Notes under the pieces: model-generated
Told to the model about the DNA's origin: nothing
The model's input: only the letters and a program-made list of their open reading frames with translations
Database searches by the model: none
Program-made: the position numbers and the translations under genes
In this document: positions 15,212-24,661 of the stretch, one piece after another
How positions within the stretch are numbered: the first letter of the stretch is position 1
Layout: each line of letters starts with the position of its first letter
Assembly (NCBI GenBank): GCA_040508515.1
Contig: JBEVMS010000031.1
Location: 1-28,919 of the forward strand
Length of the DNA stretch: 28,919 nt
Direction of reading: 5' to 3'
Source: JBEVMS01 sp040508515
GTDB lineage: Bacteria; Pseudomonadota; Gammaproteobacteria; Xanthomonadales; Rhodanobacteraceae

Positions 15212-17374
15212 TCAGAAAACCAACTGAGCTGGCTGGCATTGGATGGACGTCATGTGTACGTCGGTACGCCCCAGCTCAATCCCCAAAAGGTCGTTCAAGG
15301 TATTGCTAAGGAGGGTGCCCAAGCCGTTGAGATAGGGTGTGAGCAGATCGATCACCGGCATGATCACCAGACATAGCAAGCCACGGCAGCCGCCACCGCC
15401 GCTGTTGTTTTGCAACACGCCTTGCGGTGCGGTTTGCAGATACGAAGCCAGGTTGTTGGAAACGCAACTGTTGTAGGTCGCCAATTGCGCGACGAGGCCG
15501 CTGCAATTGTTGATCAACAAGCCGCCGGCCAGAGTGCCCAGCAGTCCGCCGACCACGCCCTGGCCGGTTCCGTTGACGCTGGCGCTCAAGGCATCCCAGA
15601 CATTGCCGTCTTTAAAGCAAGTTTTTAGTCCGAGCGGCGGGCAGGGATAGGGCACTCCATTTTGCACCACCCAGTTGCCCAGGCCGCTCAACGAACCGGG
15701 GTTGCCGCCTGGCGGTTGGCTCATTAGGGCGATGGCGGCGGCCACGTTGTAGCGGTTGTTGCTGCCCTTAGTGGCGTCCAGATAGGTGGTTGCCAGTTGG
15801 GTCGCCGCGTTGCCTGGGGTGGTGTATCCGCCGGGCGGGCTGTTGAGGTTACCCAGTACCTGCAGCAGCTGAGCGACCAGTTCAGATACTGTGTTGCCGA
15901 TCAATAAGGGATTGATCTGCGTGGAGCCGGTGGCGCCGGCGGGCAGGGTGAGGGACTGATCCGGCGCGTTCAAAGCATTCAAAGCGATGCTGGTATTGAT
16001 CAGGTTGGCCCCTGCCAAGGTCAGTAACGGTTCGTTTTGCAGATGGCTGCTGCAGACGTCATTGCTGGAGAACGCCACGCTGGGATCGATTTTGCCGACG
16101 CAACTGCGCAGGATCGAGGCATGCACCTGGACCGTGGCGGTGGCCGGTTGAGCGCCACAGTCGATCGCGGTCAAGGTGCCCATGCCATCAACGATGTCGA
16201 CATAGATGGGTAGATTCAGCCGCAGGAGGGGGCTGAGTATGCCGCCCAGCAGCGCATTGCTGTCGATGTCGATGAACAAGCGAATCTGCGCGTTGAAGGC
16301 CGTGGTGCCAACGCCGCCCACACCGATCGAGGGCGGCTCGACCACCGCCGCTTGTGCCTTGAACAAACCCAGGATATCCAGCCCGTTAACGGCAACGGCA
16401 TGCCCCTTGGCGGCGATGCTGATGCCGGTGCTGATCAGATCGAGCAGGTTGAGGTTGGCTTGCAGCGCGCTGGTGCCGGAGCCGTCGGGGCCGCTGATGA
16501 CGGCGAACAGGCCACCCGTTGAATCGTTGCTACCGAGCTGGATCGGCTGGTCCAGAAGGTTCAGATCCAGTTGCGTGGACAAGGCGCTGCGCAGTGCCTC
16601 TATATTCTGGGTGCCACCGTTCTGCGTGATGAGCGTGGCGCTGGCATCAAGCAATTGTCCCAGCGAAATTTTGTTGGCGCTCAAGAGGCCATTGAGGTCG
16701 GCGATGCTGAGATTGGCGTTGAAGGGGATGCCCAAGGCTTGCAGCAGGCCTGCGGGCGTGACGTTGATTTGCGCAAGCCCGTCGTAACCAAGCACGGTGG
16801 CGTTGTCGAGGTTGACGCCAACCAGTTGAAGCAGCGTACCCAGTGGTGTGTGCCCGTTCACGCGAAGAAGTTGCGGGCCCACGGTGAAAGACGCGATGGG
16901 GGTTGCCTTAGCCGCTACCGCGCTGACCTTGATGGTCGGCAGGCTGGCGTTTTGGCCCAGGAAAGGCAGCACCGGGCGCTCGACGATCACCTTGACCGCA
17001 TTGAGCGGCGCGGGAGGGGTGGCAACGGCGAAATGATCGATCGCCGGGTTGGCGGTTGCCCAGTTGCCGCAGCGGATCGTAAGCGTGTCGGTGGAATGGT
17101 TATCGCTGACCGCGTTGCCGCGCGCGGCGCTATTGTCGTCATTGCCAGCGGTGCATTGCTCCAGCCGCTGCACGCCGGCTAAGGCGGCCAGGTCGGCGAT
17201 TTTTTGCGCGTCGCGCTTGGCCCAATACAGATAACCAATTTCAACCAGGCCCAACATCAAGGCCAAGCCGGCCAGCAACAACAACATGGTGATCGCCATT
17301 GAGCCCCGCTGTGCTCGTACGGTGCCGAAGCGATCGATTAGCCCACGTGAGCGAAGTGCCGGCAGGGAGGGCAT
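15212..17374 (-). CDS. tadG: TadG-like pilus assembly protein with large periplasmic domain
   Basis: This protein of about 720 residues is the last pilus gene of the locus. Near the N-terminus QRGSMAITMLLLLAGLALML followed by WAKRDAQKIADLAALAGVQ is the Tad/TadG N-terminal membrane segment and helix. The glycine is present, but the Glu at +5 needed for prepilin-peptidase cleavage is absent. The rest, about 650 residues, is periplasmic, rich in Leu/Asn/Gly, and has many cysteines toward the C-terminus (for example NNCSGLVAQ and GGGCRGLLCL), suggesting disulfides. No von Willebrand A motif was recognised, unlike classical TadG. The start is uncertain: ATG 17374 lies 7 bp after the preceding stop, while 17395 would overlap by 14 bp. 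Confidence 0.85.
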   Translation of the reverse strand: MPSLPALRSRGLIDRFGTVRAQRGSMAITMLLLLAGLALMLGLVEIGYLYWAKRDAQKIADLAALAGVQRLEQCTAGNDDNSAARGNAVSDNHSTDTLTIRCGNWATANPAIDHFAVATPPAPLNAVKVIVERPVLPFLGQNASLPTIKVSAVAAKATPIASFTVGPQLLRVNGHTPLGTLLQLVGVNLDNATVLGYDGLAQINVTPAGLLQALGIPFNANLSIADLNGLLSANKISLGQLLDASATLITQNGGTQNIEALRSALSTQLDLNLLDQPIQLGSNDSTGGLFAVISGPDGSGTSALQANLNLLDLISTGISIAAKGHAVAVNGLDILGLFKAQAAVVEPPSIGVGGVGTTAFNAQIRLFIDIDSNALLGGILSPLLRLNLPIYVDIVDGMGTLTAIDCGAQPATATVQVHASILRSCVGKIDPSVAFSSNDVCSSHLQNEPLLTLAGANLINTSIALNALNAPDQSLTLPAGATGSTQINPLLIGNTVSELVAQLLQVLGNLNSPPGGYTTPGNAATQLATTYLDATKGSNNRYNVAAAIALMSQPPGGNPGSLSGLGNWVVQNGVPYPCPPLGLKTCFKDGNVWDALSASVNGTGQGVVGGLLGTLAGGLLINNCSGLVAQLATYNSCVSNNLASYLQTAPQGVLQNNSGGGGCRGLLCLVIMPVIDLLTPYLNGLGTLLSNTLNDLLGIELGRTDVHMTSIQCQPAQLVF

Positions 17375-17381
17375 GGCGCGT

Positions 17382-17843
17382 TCAGTCGCCAACATTGCCG
17401 TTGGCGCCGCGGCCGGCGACCTTGGCCTCATAGAAGTCGGGGATATCATGCTCGAAACTTTTGAGGTAGCGCCGGTAACTGGCGCTGGCTTCGTCGCCTA
17501 GTACCGGCAGTTGGCGGCCGGGTCGTTGATCGCTCGCTTGCATCTGAAATAGCTGGCGCACCGTGTCGCCGATTTGCGTGGGCTCGGCACGGTTGTCATC
17601 GCGGCGCTCGGCGAGCACTGGCGTAGTGTCATAGGGTGCAGGAGAAACGGGCGCCGCCGCCGGAGGGCGCGCGGTGGCATCGCCAAGCGTTGCGTTGGTC
17701 GGTGCGCTGATGAAGGTGGTGGCGCCTAATGCATCAGTGCGACCATCCATCATGTGGCCGGTCAGTGGCGATTGCTGGGCGGCGAGCAGCAACGGCGTCA
17801 GCGCAAGCATCAACGCCAGGCAGGGCGGGACGAAATGTTTCAT
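17382..17843 (-). CDS. DUF3613 protein of the Tad locus
   Basis: This 153-residue protein has a signal peptide (about 1-22, ending LLLAAQ). The C-terminal half has IGDTVRQLFQMQASDQ, then a short spacer and YRRYLKSFEHDIPDFYEAKV, the DUF3613 signature often found in beta- and gammaproteobacterial Tad loci next to tadD. The role is unknown; position and export suggest a periplasmic accessory of pilus assembly. Its ATG overlaps the tadD stop by 4 bp (ATGA). Confidence 0.82.
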   Translation of the reverse strand: MKHFVPPCLALMLALTPLLLAAQQSPLTGHMMDGRTDALGATTFISAPTNATLGDATARPPAAAPVSPAPYDTTPVLAERRDDNRAEPTQIGDTVRQLFQMQASDQRPGRQLPVLGDEASASYRRYLKSFEHDIPDFYEAKVAGRGANGNVGD

Positions 17844-18712
17844 GGTTGGACCTTGCGAGTGCTGGAGCCGCTGAATCGATCGAGCATGCTTTTTGGCATG
17901 ATGACGATCTGGGCGGGCGTGGACGAGCTAGGTGCGGTTGCGGCAGCCGTTTGCGTCGCGGCGCCGGGTGGTGTTGCATCCGCATGCGTGCGTGCGTCGG
18001 CACGCAGTTGCTGAGCCAATTGCACGATGGCTGCGCGGTTGGCAGGCGGCAATTTGGCTTGCTGCATCATCGCCTCGGCTTGATCGGGATGCCCGGCGAG
18101 CAAGCTCCACACCACCAGGTTGGAAACGGCCTTGAGATTGCCTGGCGCCAGTTCGGCCGCCTTGGCCAGCGGTGTGCGCGCTTCGCTCAGCGCGCCGGCG
18201 CGCAAGCGGGCAAAGCCCTGATCGCCCAGATAACTGACATTGACCGGATCGAGATCGACCGCGCGGGATAGATCCTTGTCGGCGTCGGCGAAATCGTTTT
18301 TGCTCGCGGCAATCAGGCCCAGACCATGCCACGCGGCAGCGGCTTGCGTGCTATTGAGCAGGCTCCGGTAGGCGCGATCGGCTGTGTCGGATTGGCCGGT
18401 CTCGCGCAAGGCGTCCGCTTCGAGACGACGCAACAGGGGCGGGTTGCCGTACTGCTTGCGGAAGGCCTGCACATGCGCCAGGGAGGCGAAATAGGCACCT
18501 TGCTGTTGCATCTGGGCGATCAGGTCCAGATACATCGCCTGATTGTCGGTGGCCGCCGCACCGGCATCGGCGGCGATGTCCGGGTGCATATCTTTGTGCG
18601 CGGTGGGATTGCTACTGCATCCGGTCAGTATCCAGGCGACCACGAGCATCATGGCCGGTGCTGCGCCGCAACGACGGCGCGGGATTGAGCGAGTGGACGA
18701 ATTGCAGCGCAT
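17840..18712 (-). CDS. tadD: TadD-type TPR lipoprotein
   Basis: This 290-residue protein has a lipoprotein signal ending in the lipobox ILTGC (Cys32), so it is probably anchored to the outer membrane. Tetratricopeptide-type helices follow (for example AWHGLGLIAASKNDFADADK and YLGDQGFARLRAGALSEART, about residues 95-215). TadD lipoproteins act as pilotins/assembly factors for the secretin and the Flp pilus. A Thr/Ala/Pro-rich tail follows the repeats. The start is 3 bp after the tadC stop, and a shorter start at MMLVVAW is possible. Confidence 0.88.
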   Translation of the reverse strand: MRCNSSTRSIPRRRCGAAPAMMLVVAWILTGCSSNPTAHKDMHPDIAADAGAAATDNQAMYLDLIAQMQQQGAYFASLAHVQAFRKQYGNPPLLRRLEADALRETGQSDTADRAYRSLLNSTQAAAAWHGLGLIAASKNDFADADKDLSRAVDLDPVNVSYLGDQGFARLRAGALSEARTPLAKAAELAPGNLKAVSNLVVWSLLAGHPDQAEAMMQQAKLPPANRAAIVQLAQQLRADARTHADATPPGAATQTAAATAPSSSTPAQIVIMPKSMLDRFSGSSTRKVQP

Positions 18713-18715
18713 CGG

Positions 18716-19672
18716 TCAAGGTCCTTGCAGTTTGCTCATGGTGCTGGCCAGTGCCACGATCGCCGGTCCGGCCAGCACGGCCATCAGGGCGGGTAGTAAG
18801 GTCAGCATCATCACGACGGTCATCTTCACCGACAGCTTGCCGGTGCGTTCCTTCATCGCGCTCTTGCGCTGTTCGCGCAGCCGCTCGCCGAATTGGCGCA
18901 ACGGCTCCTGCACCGCGCCGCCGTGTTGGTGAACTTGCAGCATCATCTGAACCAGGCTTTGCAGGTCGTCGTTGGCATAGGCCTCGGCCAGTCGGCGAAG
19001 CGATTGCGCGCGCGCGCGGCCGTGCATGTACGCCACGTTGGCGTCGTGAATTTCTTTGCCGAGCACCGGCAGCACCGGCTGAAAACGCTCGGCGATCATT
19101 TGCAGGCTCTGGTCGATGCTGAATCCCACCCCTTGCAACAGGCGCAGCAAGTCGATCAGCAATGGCAGCTCGTCTTCGGCGCGCTTGCATACGCGCGCCG
19201 CCCAACCGCGCAGGGCGAACTTGGGCAGCAATACGCCCATGGCAAACGCACCGATCAATTCAATCGCTTCGGTCAGGCCGCGCGGGCGCAACCAAAGCAG
19301 GGCGAGCAATGGCAGGGATGCGGCCAGTACCAGGCGAAGCCCGATGAAGATGGCACGACCATGCGCGGTATTGCGACCGGCCTGCTCCAGCAGGATACGG
19401 TCCTCGGGCGCCAGCAAGGCCTTGCCCAGCGAACCTGTGCCGACACGTTCGCCGACGCTGGCGAGCCATTGCAGTACGTAATGCCGCGCTGAGGTGCGGG
19501 CGTTGGGTTCGCGCGGCGAGCCGTGGGAGGGCGCACGCAAGTCGATCGCGCTTTGCAGGGCATGGCTGTTGCGCTCGGTTTGCCGCGCGTGGCCGAACAG
19601 TCCCAGCGCAAACGTCAGCAGTGCGGCGGCGAGCAGCAGCAAGGATAGGGTCAGCAGCAGGGCGGCCGTCAC
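18716..19672 (-). CDS. tadC: Tad pilus inner-membrane platform protein TadC
   Basis: This 318-residue protein has an N-terminal membrane helix (about 4-25), a central helix pair (about 108-150) and a C-terminal helix (about 290-312). It contains the type II secretion F (T2SSF) domain: EDELPLLIDLLRLLQGVGFS followed by DLQSLVQMMLQVHQHGGAVQ and ERTGKLSVKMT. With TadB it forms the platform on which the TadA ATPase drives pilus polymerisation. It overlaps tadB by ATGA. Confidence 0.92.
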   Translation of the reverse strand: MTAALLLTLSLLLLAAALLTFALGLFGHARQTERNSHALQSAIDLRAPSHGSPREPNARTSARHYVLQWLASVGERVGTGSLGKALLAPEDRILLEQAGRNTAHGRAIFIGLRLVLAASLPLLALLWLRPRGLTEAIELIGAFAMGVLLPKFALRGWAARVCKRAEDELPLLIDLLRLLQGVGFSIDQSLQMIAERFQPVLPVLGKEIHDANVAYMHGRARAQSLRRLAEAYANDDLQSLVQMMLQVHQHGGAVQEPLRQFGERLREQRKSAMKERTGKLSVKMTVVMMLTLLPALMAVLAGPAIVALASTMSKLQGP

Positions 19673-20592
19673 AGTGATTTGGCCAGCCGGTACAGCAGCA
19701 GCGCGCCCACCGTTTCTAGGCCCAGCGCGATCAGCAGCATGGTGTGCCCCAGGGGCTGCTCGAACATCGGTTTGAAAAACGCGGGGTTGGCCAAGGTCAT
19801 CAACGTGGCGACGACCACCGGTAGCAAACCGAGTACCCAGGCGGACATGCGGGTCTCGGAAGTGATAGCTGTCAGCTCCTGCTTGGCCTGCGCCAGATCG
19901 CGCATGAAGTCGCTCATGCGCTGCAGGATCATGTCCGCGCGGCCGCCCAGACGCATGCCGGTACCGAGTACGACGTGCAGCAATTCCAGCGCTTCGATGC
20001 GATAGGGTTGCGCGGCCAATTGCAGCGCGCGATCCAGATCAAGGCCCGCGCGAACCGAGATCATGGCGCGGTCGAGCACGCCGCGCAGAGGCATCGGCAC
20101 CTGGGCCGCCGACGCCTGAAACGCCATCGGCAAGCTGTTTCCGATACTGCTCAGGCGCACCATGCCGTCGAGGAAATCCGGCAATTGTCGAATCAACTGG
20201 CGTTGTTGTTTTTCGATTCGGCTGCGCAGCCATAGACCCAGCATAATGCCGTACAGCACCAGGATCACCGGTGCGGCCCACAGGCTATCGAGCCGTGCGC
20301 TGGCCATCGCGGCGAGCGGGAGGCTGGGCAGCGTCAATGCCAGGGTCAGGGACAGGCTTGGGGTGAGTGCGGCGCGCATCAGCAGACTGTTCCACCGGTT
20401 GGGGTGTGGATCACTGAGGGGTGCCGTAGGGGAACGCACAGGTGCCGCGCCCGAGGGACTGCCGACCAGACGATGCTCCATGTGGGCGAGGCTCTGCCGT
20501 TGCCGTTGCCGCGCGGCGCCACCCCACCACAACTCCGCAGCCACCGCGAGCAGTAGCAAGGCGAAGCTAAGCAGCCACAGCATCGGTTTCAT
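19669..20592 (-). CDS. tadB: Tad pilus inner-membrane platform protein TadB
   Basis: This 307-residue protein has an N-terminal helix (about 4-24), two central helices (about 78-122) and C-terminal helices (about 250-302). The T2SSF core is QLPDFLDGMVRLSSIGNSLP followed by ELLHVVLGTGMRLGGRADMI. It is the paired partner of TadC. It overlaps the tadA stop by ATGA and the tadC start by ATGA, pointing to coupled translation of the motor components. Confidence 0.92.
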   Translation of the reverse strand: MKPMLWLLSFALLLLAVAAELWWGGAARQRQRQSLAHMEHRLVGSPSGAAPVRSPTAPLSDPHPNRWNSLLMRAALTPSLSLTLALTLPSLPLAAMASARLDSLWAAPVILVLYGIMLGLWLRSRIEKQQRQLIRQLPDFLDGMVRLSSIGNSLPMAFQASAAQVPMPLRGVLDRAMISVRAGLDLDRALQLAAQPYRIEALELLHVVLGTGMRLGGRADMILQRMSDFMRDLAQAKQELTAITSETRMSAWVLGLLPVVVATLMTLANPAFFKPMFEQPLGHTMLLIALGLETVGALLLYRLAKSL

Positions 20593-21887
20593 TGAAGGTT
20601 TCCGGGGGAGCCGGCCTCGCGCAAAAACTGGCGGAACGGTTCGAGCTTGTGCGAATGCGGATGGAAGCCCAGTCCGCTCCAGCGGCTTTGTTCGTTGCCA
20701 TGCATGTCGATGAAAGTCTCGTGTCGATACATGTCCTGGGTGCTGATCATGTTGTCGGTAACGCCGGTGACTTCGGTTACCGCGGTGATTACCCGGCGGC
20801 CATTACCAAGGCGCGAGATCTGCACGATGAAGTCGATCGCACTGGCGATTTGTCGACGCAGGCTGTCCTCGCTGCCCTGGAAGCCGGCAAAGCCCGCCAG
20901 CATTTCAATGCGATAGAGGCAATCGCGTGGTGAGTTGGCGTGGATGGTGGCCATCGATCCGTCGTGGCCGGTGTTCATCGCTTGCAACATTTCGAGCACC
21001 TCAGCGCCACGCACTTCGCCGACCACGATGCGATCCGGGCGCATGCGAAGGCTGTTGCGAACCAGTTCGCGGATGCTCACCGCGCCGCTGCCGTCGAAGC
21101 CGCCTAGACGGCTTTCCAGGCGAACGACATGCGGATGGTTGAGCGAGAGCTCCGCGGTGTCTTCGACCGTGATCACCCGCTCGCCATGCGGTATGAAACT
21201 GGCCAGCGCGTTCAAGAGCGAGGTTTTTCCCGAGCTGGTGCCACCCGAAATGAGAACGTTGCATCGGCCCAGAACAGCCGCCTGCAAGAGGGCGTGCACG
21301 GGTTTGTCGAAACTGCCTTTGGCGAGCAGTTCATCGGGGGTGAACGGGTCTTTGCGGAACTTGCGGATCGATACGGTGGGGCCTTCCACCGATAGCGGTT
21401 CGATGATCGCATTCAACCTGCCGCCATTGGGCAGACGCGCATCCACCATCGGATTGGACTCATCCAACCGCCGTCCCAGCGGGGCGAGGATGCGGCGCAC
21501 GATACGCAACAGGTGGCGGTTGTCGCTGAAGCGCAGCGGTTCGCGTTCCAGCAGGCCACCGCGCGACACGTAGATATCGTTGTAGCCGTTGATCAGAATG
21601 TCCTCAACGGCGGGGTCCTTAAGTAGGTCGTCCAGTGGCCCGTAACCGTTCAGCTCCTTGACCAGGGCGCCGGCAACCAGGCGCATTTCCGATTCATTGA
21701 CCGGAATGCGCCATTCCTGCACGAAGGTGACCGTTTCCTCGTCGACGAACTTGATCACGGTATCCGGCGCCCAAGCGCCAATGTCCAGCCGCCGATCCTC
21801 GATGCGATTGAGAAGGTATTCGTGTGCCGCTGACAGGACGTCTTGAAATTGCTGGCTTTGTTCAAACCGTGGGATGGATGCGTTCAT
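20589..21887 (-). CDS. tadA: Tad pilus assembly ATPase TadA/CpaF
   Basis: This 432-residue cytoplasmic secretion ATPase (type II/IV secretion E family) powers Flp pilus extension and retraction. The Walker A motif is GGTSSGKT (215-222), and Walker B with catalytic Glu is RIVVGEVRG (286-294). The histidine box is TGHDGSMATIHANS (306-319), and MVDARLPNGGRLNAIIEPLS is the conserved pre-Walker segment. All key residues are present and the length is normal for CpaF. It follows tadZ after 54 bp. Confidence 0.95.
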   Translation of the reverse strand: MNASIPRFEQSQQFQDVLSAAHEYLLNRIEDRRLDIGAWAPDTVIKFVDEETVTFVQEWRIPVNESEMRLVAGALVKELNGYGPLDDLLKDPAVEDILINGYNDIYVSRGGLLEREPLRFSDNRHLLRIVRRILAPLGRRLDESNPMVDARLPNGGRLNAIIEPLSVEGPTVSIRKFRKDPFTPDELLAKGSFDKPVHALLQAAVLGRCNVLISGGTSSGKTSLLNALASFIPHGERVITVEDTAELSLNHPHVVRLESRLGGFDGSGAVSIRELVRNSLRMRPDRIVVGEVRGAEVLEMLQAMNTGHDGSMATIHANSPRDCLYRIEMLAGFAGFQGSEDSLRRQIASAIDFIVQISRLGNGRRVITAVTEVTGVTDNMISTQDMYRHETFIDMHGNEQSRWSGLGFHPHSHKLEPFRQFLREAGSPGNLQ

Positions 21888-21941
21888 GGGGGGCCTACGA
21901 GGTGGGATGGTTAGGACTGTCCGGTTTGGAATTGAGATAGG

Positions 21942-23231
21942 TCACGTTTTCTTTTGCCACAGCCTGCCCCCCAAGGAATGCAGGCGCTGTTTGAACGGTG
22001 ACACCACGGTTTGAGCATCGGGGCCGGCGCCTTTTTTGAGGCGTTGAATCAACGGAGCCAAGCCCCGCAGATAGCTATCTCGCGGGTTGATTTCGTGCAG
22101 TAATTTGCCCTGATTAGCGCTCGATCGCAGCGCGCGGCCGCGGTCGGGCAGGGTGGCCAGCAGCGGTAAGGAAAAGCGTTGGGCAAGTTGCGCTGGTGCC
22201 AAGCCACTGGCTTCGTCGAAGCGGTTGATAACCAGGCTCACGCGACCATCGCGCGCACCCAAGGCGTCAAGTTCGCGTAGGTAGCTGTCTAGCGAGATCA
22301 CGCAGGCAATGCCTTGATCGGCGATCAGCCAGATCTCGTCGGCCAGGGACAGCAACGGGGTGGGAATCTGTCGGCAGGTAAGGCCGCCAAGATCACACAG
22401 CAGCAGGTCGTACACCCCGCGCAGACGTTCAATGAGCAAGTTGGTGTCGCTGCCGCCAGGCGGTGCATCCCACGTGTCGGCCGGCTGGCCTAGCAGCGCC
22501 AACTCGCTGGCATGGTGTGCCAGGGCGGTGCGCGCCAGCGTGGCGTCGATGCGCGCCGCATTGCGCAGGGCGTCGTGATAATGAAAGTCACCCGCCAACC
22601 CCAAATACAGCGACGCATCGCCGGCCGGGCGGCCCAGATCGATGAGCAAGCCCCGGAAGGCTGTGTCCGAAGGCTTGTTGGCGCCTACGCCATCCGCTTG
22701 AGCCAGGGCGCCGAGGTGGCTGGCCAGGGTGCTGGTTCCGACGCCGGGGCGAACCCCCAGCAGTAGGATCAGCCGTCCATTGCGCCGCGATGCCGGCGGC
22801 GGTGCCGGCTTGAGTACCGTGGCGCTTTGCTGCGCCTTGCGCAGCGCGGCGACGATTTCGTCGGCGCTGGCATCGACGTCGATGAACTCCTTGACTCCCG
22901 AGCGCCATGCCGCCAGTACGCCGGCGGCATGCTCCGGCGTCATGGAGCCGATCGCAACCAGGGGAGTGGATGGGAGCAGTTCGGTCAGCTCACGCGCCAG
23001 CGCGCTTGAGTGATCCGACTGCCTGGCCGAATAGTCCAGCAGGATTACCCGTAATGCGCTGCCGCGTCGCGCCAGTTGCGTGGGCGGGAGATGAGCGCTG
23101 TCCACCCAATGAACTTCCGCAATCGCCTGCAGCTTGGCGATCAGCGTGCGTGCCAGGGCGGCGTCGGTGGCATACAGCACCAGCTCCGGATGAGCGCCGC
23201 TGCGATCGGCAGGTGGTAGCGGTGCGGCCAT
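21942..23231 (-). CDS. tadZ: TadZ/CpaE-type polar localisation protein
   Basis: This 429-residue protein has an N-terminal receiver-like domain (about 14-130, with VILLDYSAR) and a C-terminal MinD/ParA-like domain. TadZ/CpaE places the Tad machine at the pole. The P-loop is RPGVGTST (161-168), which lacks both the signature lysine and the canonical P-loop lysine of KGGxGKS/T. ATP hydrolysis is therefore doubtful, as in other atypical TadZ proteins. The start is decided by AAGGGAG (minus strand, 23238-23244): it abuts an ATG at 23237 but lies 6 bp from ATG 23231. An open frame continuing to 23321 overlaps rcpA and is not used. Confidence 0.88.
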   Translation of the reverse strand: MAAPLPPADRSGAHPELVLYATDAALARTLIAKLQAIAEVHWVDSAHLPPTQLARRGSALRVILLDYSARQSDHSSALARELTELLPSTPLVAIGSMTPEHAAGVLAAWRSGVKEFIDVDASADEIVAALRKAQQSATVLKPAPPPASRRNGRLILLLGVRPGVGTSTLASHLGALAQADGVGANKPSDTAFRGLLIDLGRPAGDASLYLGLAGDFHYHDALRNAARIDATLARTALAHHASELALLGQPADTWDAPPGGSDTNLLIERLRGVYDLLLCDLGGLTCRQIPTPLLSLADEIWLIADQGIACVISLDSYLRELDALGARDGRVSLVINRFDEASGLAPAQLAQRFSLPLLATLPDRGRALRSSANQGKLLHEINPRDSYLRGLAPLIQRLKKGAGPDAQTVVSPFKQRLHSLGGRLWQKKT

Positions 23232-23260
23232 GTTCATCTCCCTTAGGATGTCCGTGGCGT

Positions 23261-24661
23261 CTAGCGAGAAAAGCCAGGAAGCTGATCGGAGCCGGCCGGA
23301 GACAGCAGCCATGAGCCCCAAACCGGCATGTGCGCCTGTGCCTCGCGCTGGCCAGGCAATGCAATGTCGGTGCCCCGCGCCAGCGGCTTGACCAAGTGTG
23401 GAGTCACCACGAAGACGAGTTCCTTGTCCTGTCGTTGGTAATTAAGATTACGAAAGAACGCGCCCAGGATCGGGATATGCCCGAGCAAGGGCACCATGTT
23501 GACCATTGAGCTGGTGTTGCTGCTGACCAGTCCGCCGATGATGAAGCTCTCGCCATCGCCAAGCTCAATGGTGGTATCGGCGCGCCGCGTGGTGATCGCT
23601 GGCACTGACACCCCGCTGAGCGTCACCGCGTTGGCATAATCCAGATCGCTGGCTTCCGGCGCCACCTTCAGGGCAATCCGGTCGGCCGCCAGTACAGTCG
23701 GCGTAACCGTGAGGCCGACGCCGAACGACTTGTAGGTGATGGTGGTGGTGCCCAGGCCTTGTGGCTCGGGTATCGGCAGTTCGCCACCCGCGAGAAAGCT
23801 GGCACTTTGACCGGATAGCGCCACCAGCGTGGGTTCGGCCAGCACGCGCGCCAGCCCATTGCCCTGCAGCAGGCTGAGGTCGCCAAAAAGACCGCGGGAA
23901 GCGGAATTGAAGACCAGATTGAACGCCGAGGAAAAGGGTTGCTTGGCGTCGAAATTCAGGCCGCCCACGGTGGATGTTGCGCCGCCGCTGGGGTCGGTGG
24001 CCGCAGCGCCCACGCTAGCGGAGTTAAGCGTGCTCGGCCCGAACATGCCGTAGCTGAAGCCGCCATTGGTCTTGACCAGGTTCAACCCGATCTGCCGCAT
24101 GGCGGTCTTGTTGAACTCCACCACTTTCACCTCGACCTGCACCACCCCACCGGCCGCGACGGTGGACGCATCGATCAGCTTACCCTTGTCGCCCAATGCC
24201 GAAATCGCGGCCCCGCGCAGTTGCTCATGCTCCAGCGTCGAACCCGCCGTGCCTTGCAGCAAAGCTTGATCATCTTGCACAAGCAACTGCTCATTGGGCC
24301 GATTCATCAGTGCAGTTTGAATGGCGTTACGCACTTCGACGCGGTAGCGCTGCGGCATGGCCTGACCGTGCAGCCAGAGCAGCAAGGTGGTTTGACCGGG
24401 TGCTTTGCCGGCCAGCAAGGCCTGGTTCTTGCCCTTGAGCATGATGACGTCCGCCACGTCCGGATCGGCAACGGCGATACGCTCCACGCCGCTGGGCAGT
24501 GCCCAAGGGCGTTGCTCATGCACCTGTAAAGCCACGCTCTGGTCGGGTGAGTTGCCGCTGGCGCCGAGGGACGCCATGCTGCACAAACCTACGCCCAGCG
24601 CGAGTGCCATTGATGCCAGGCGTTTGTGCGGTCGATGCATGAAGTGATTCCTGAATTTCAT
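23261..24661 (-). CDS. rcpA: Tad pilus outer-membrane secretin RcpA/CpaC
   Basis: This 466-residue protein has a signal peptide (to about 34), an N-terminal pilus-formation domain (about 42-115, WALPSGVERIAVADPDVADV) and a BON-like segment (about 118-165). The secretin core has VEVKVVEFNKTAMRQIGLNL, LAEPTLVALSGQSASFLAGG and GESFIIGGLVSSNTS. VPLLGHIPILGAFFRN and ELVFVVTPHLVKPL close the secretin signature. It forms the outer-membrane channel for the Flp pilus. ATG 24661 overlaps the rcpC stop by ATGA. ATG 24640 (MHRPHKRLA), with AGGA 8 bp upstream, is an equally good start and gives a more ordinary signal peptide. Confidence 0.93.
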   Translation of the reverse strand: MKFRNHFMHRPHKRLASMALALGVGLCSMASLGASGNSPDQSVALQVHEQRPWALPSGVERIAVADPDVADVIMLKGKNQALLAGKAPGQTTLLLWLHGQAMPQRYRVEVRNAIQTALMNRPNEQLLVQDDQALLQGTAGSTLEHEQLRGAAISALGDKGKLIDASTVAAGGVVQVEVKVVEFNKTAMRQIGLNLVKTNGGFSYGMFGPSTLNSASVGAAATDPSGGATSTVGGLNFDAKQPFSSAFNLVFNSASRGLFGDLSLLQGNGLARVLAEPTLVALSGQSASFLAGGELPIPEPQGLGTTTITYKSFGVGLTVTPTVLAADRIALKVAPEASDLDYANAVTLSGVSVPAITTRRADTTIELGDGESFIIGGLVSSNTSSMVNMVPLLGHIPILGAFFRNLNYQRQDKELVFVVTPHLVKPLARGTDIALPGQREAQAHMPVWGSWLLSPAGSDQLPGFSR

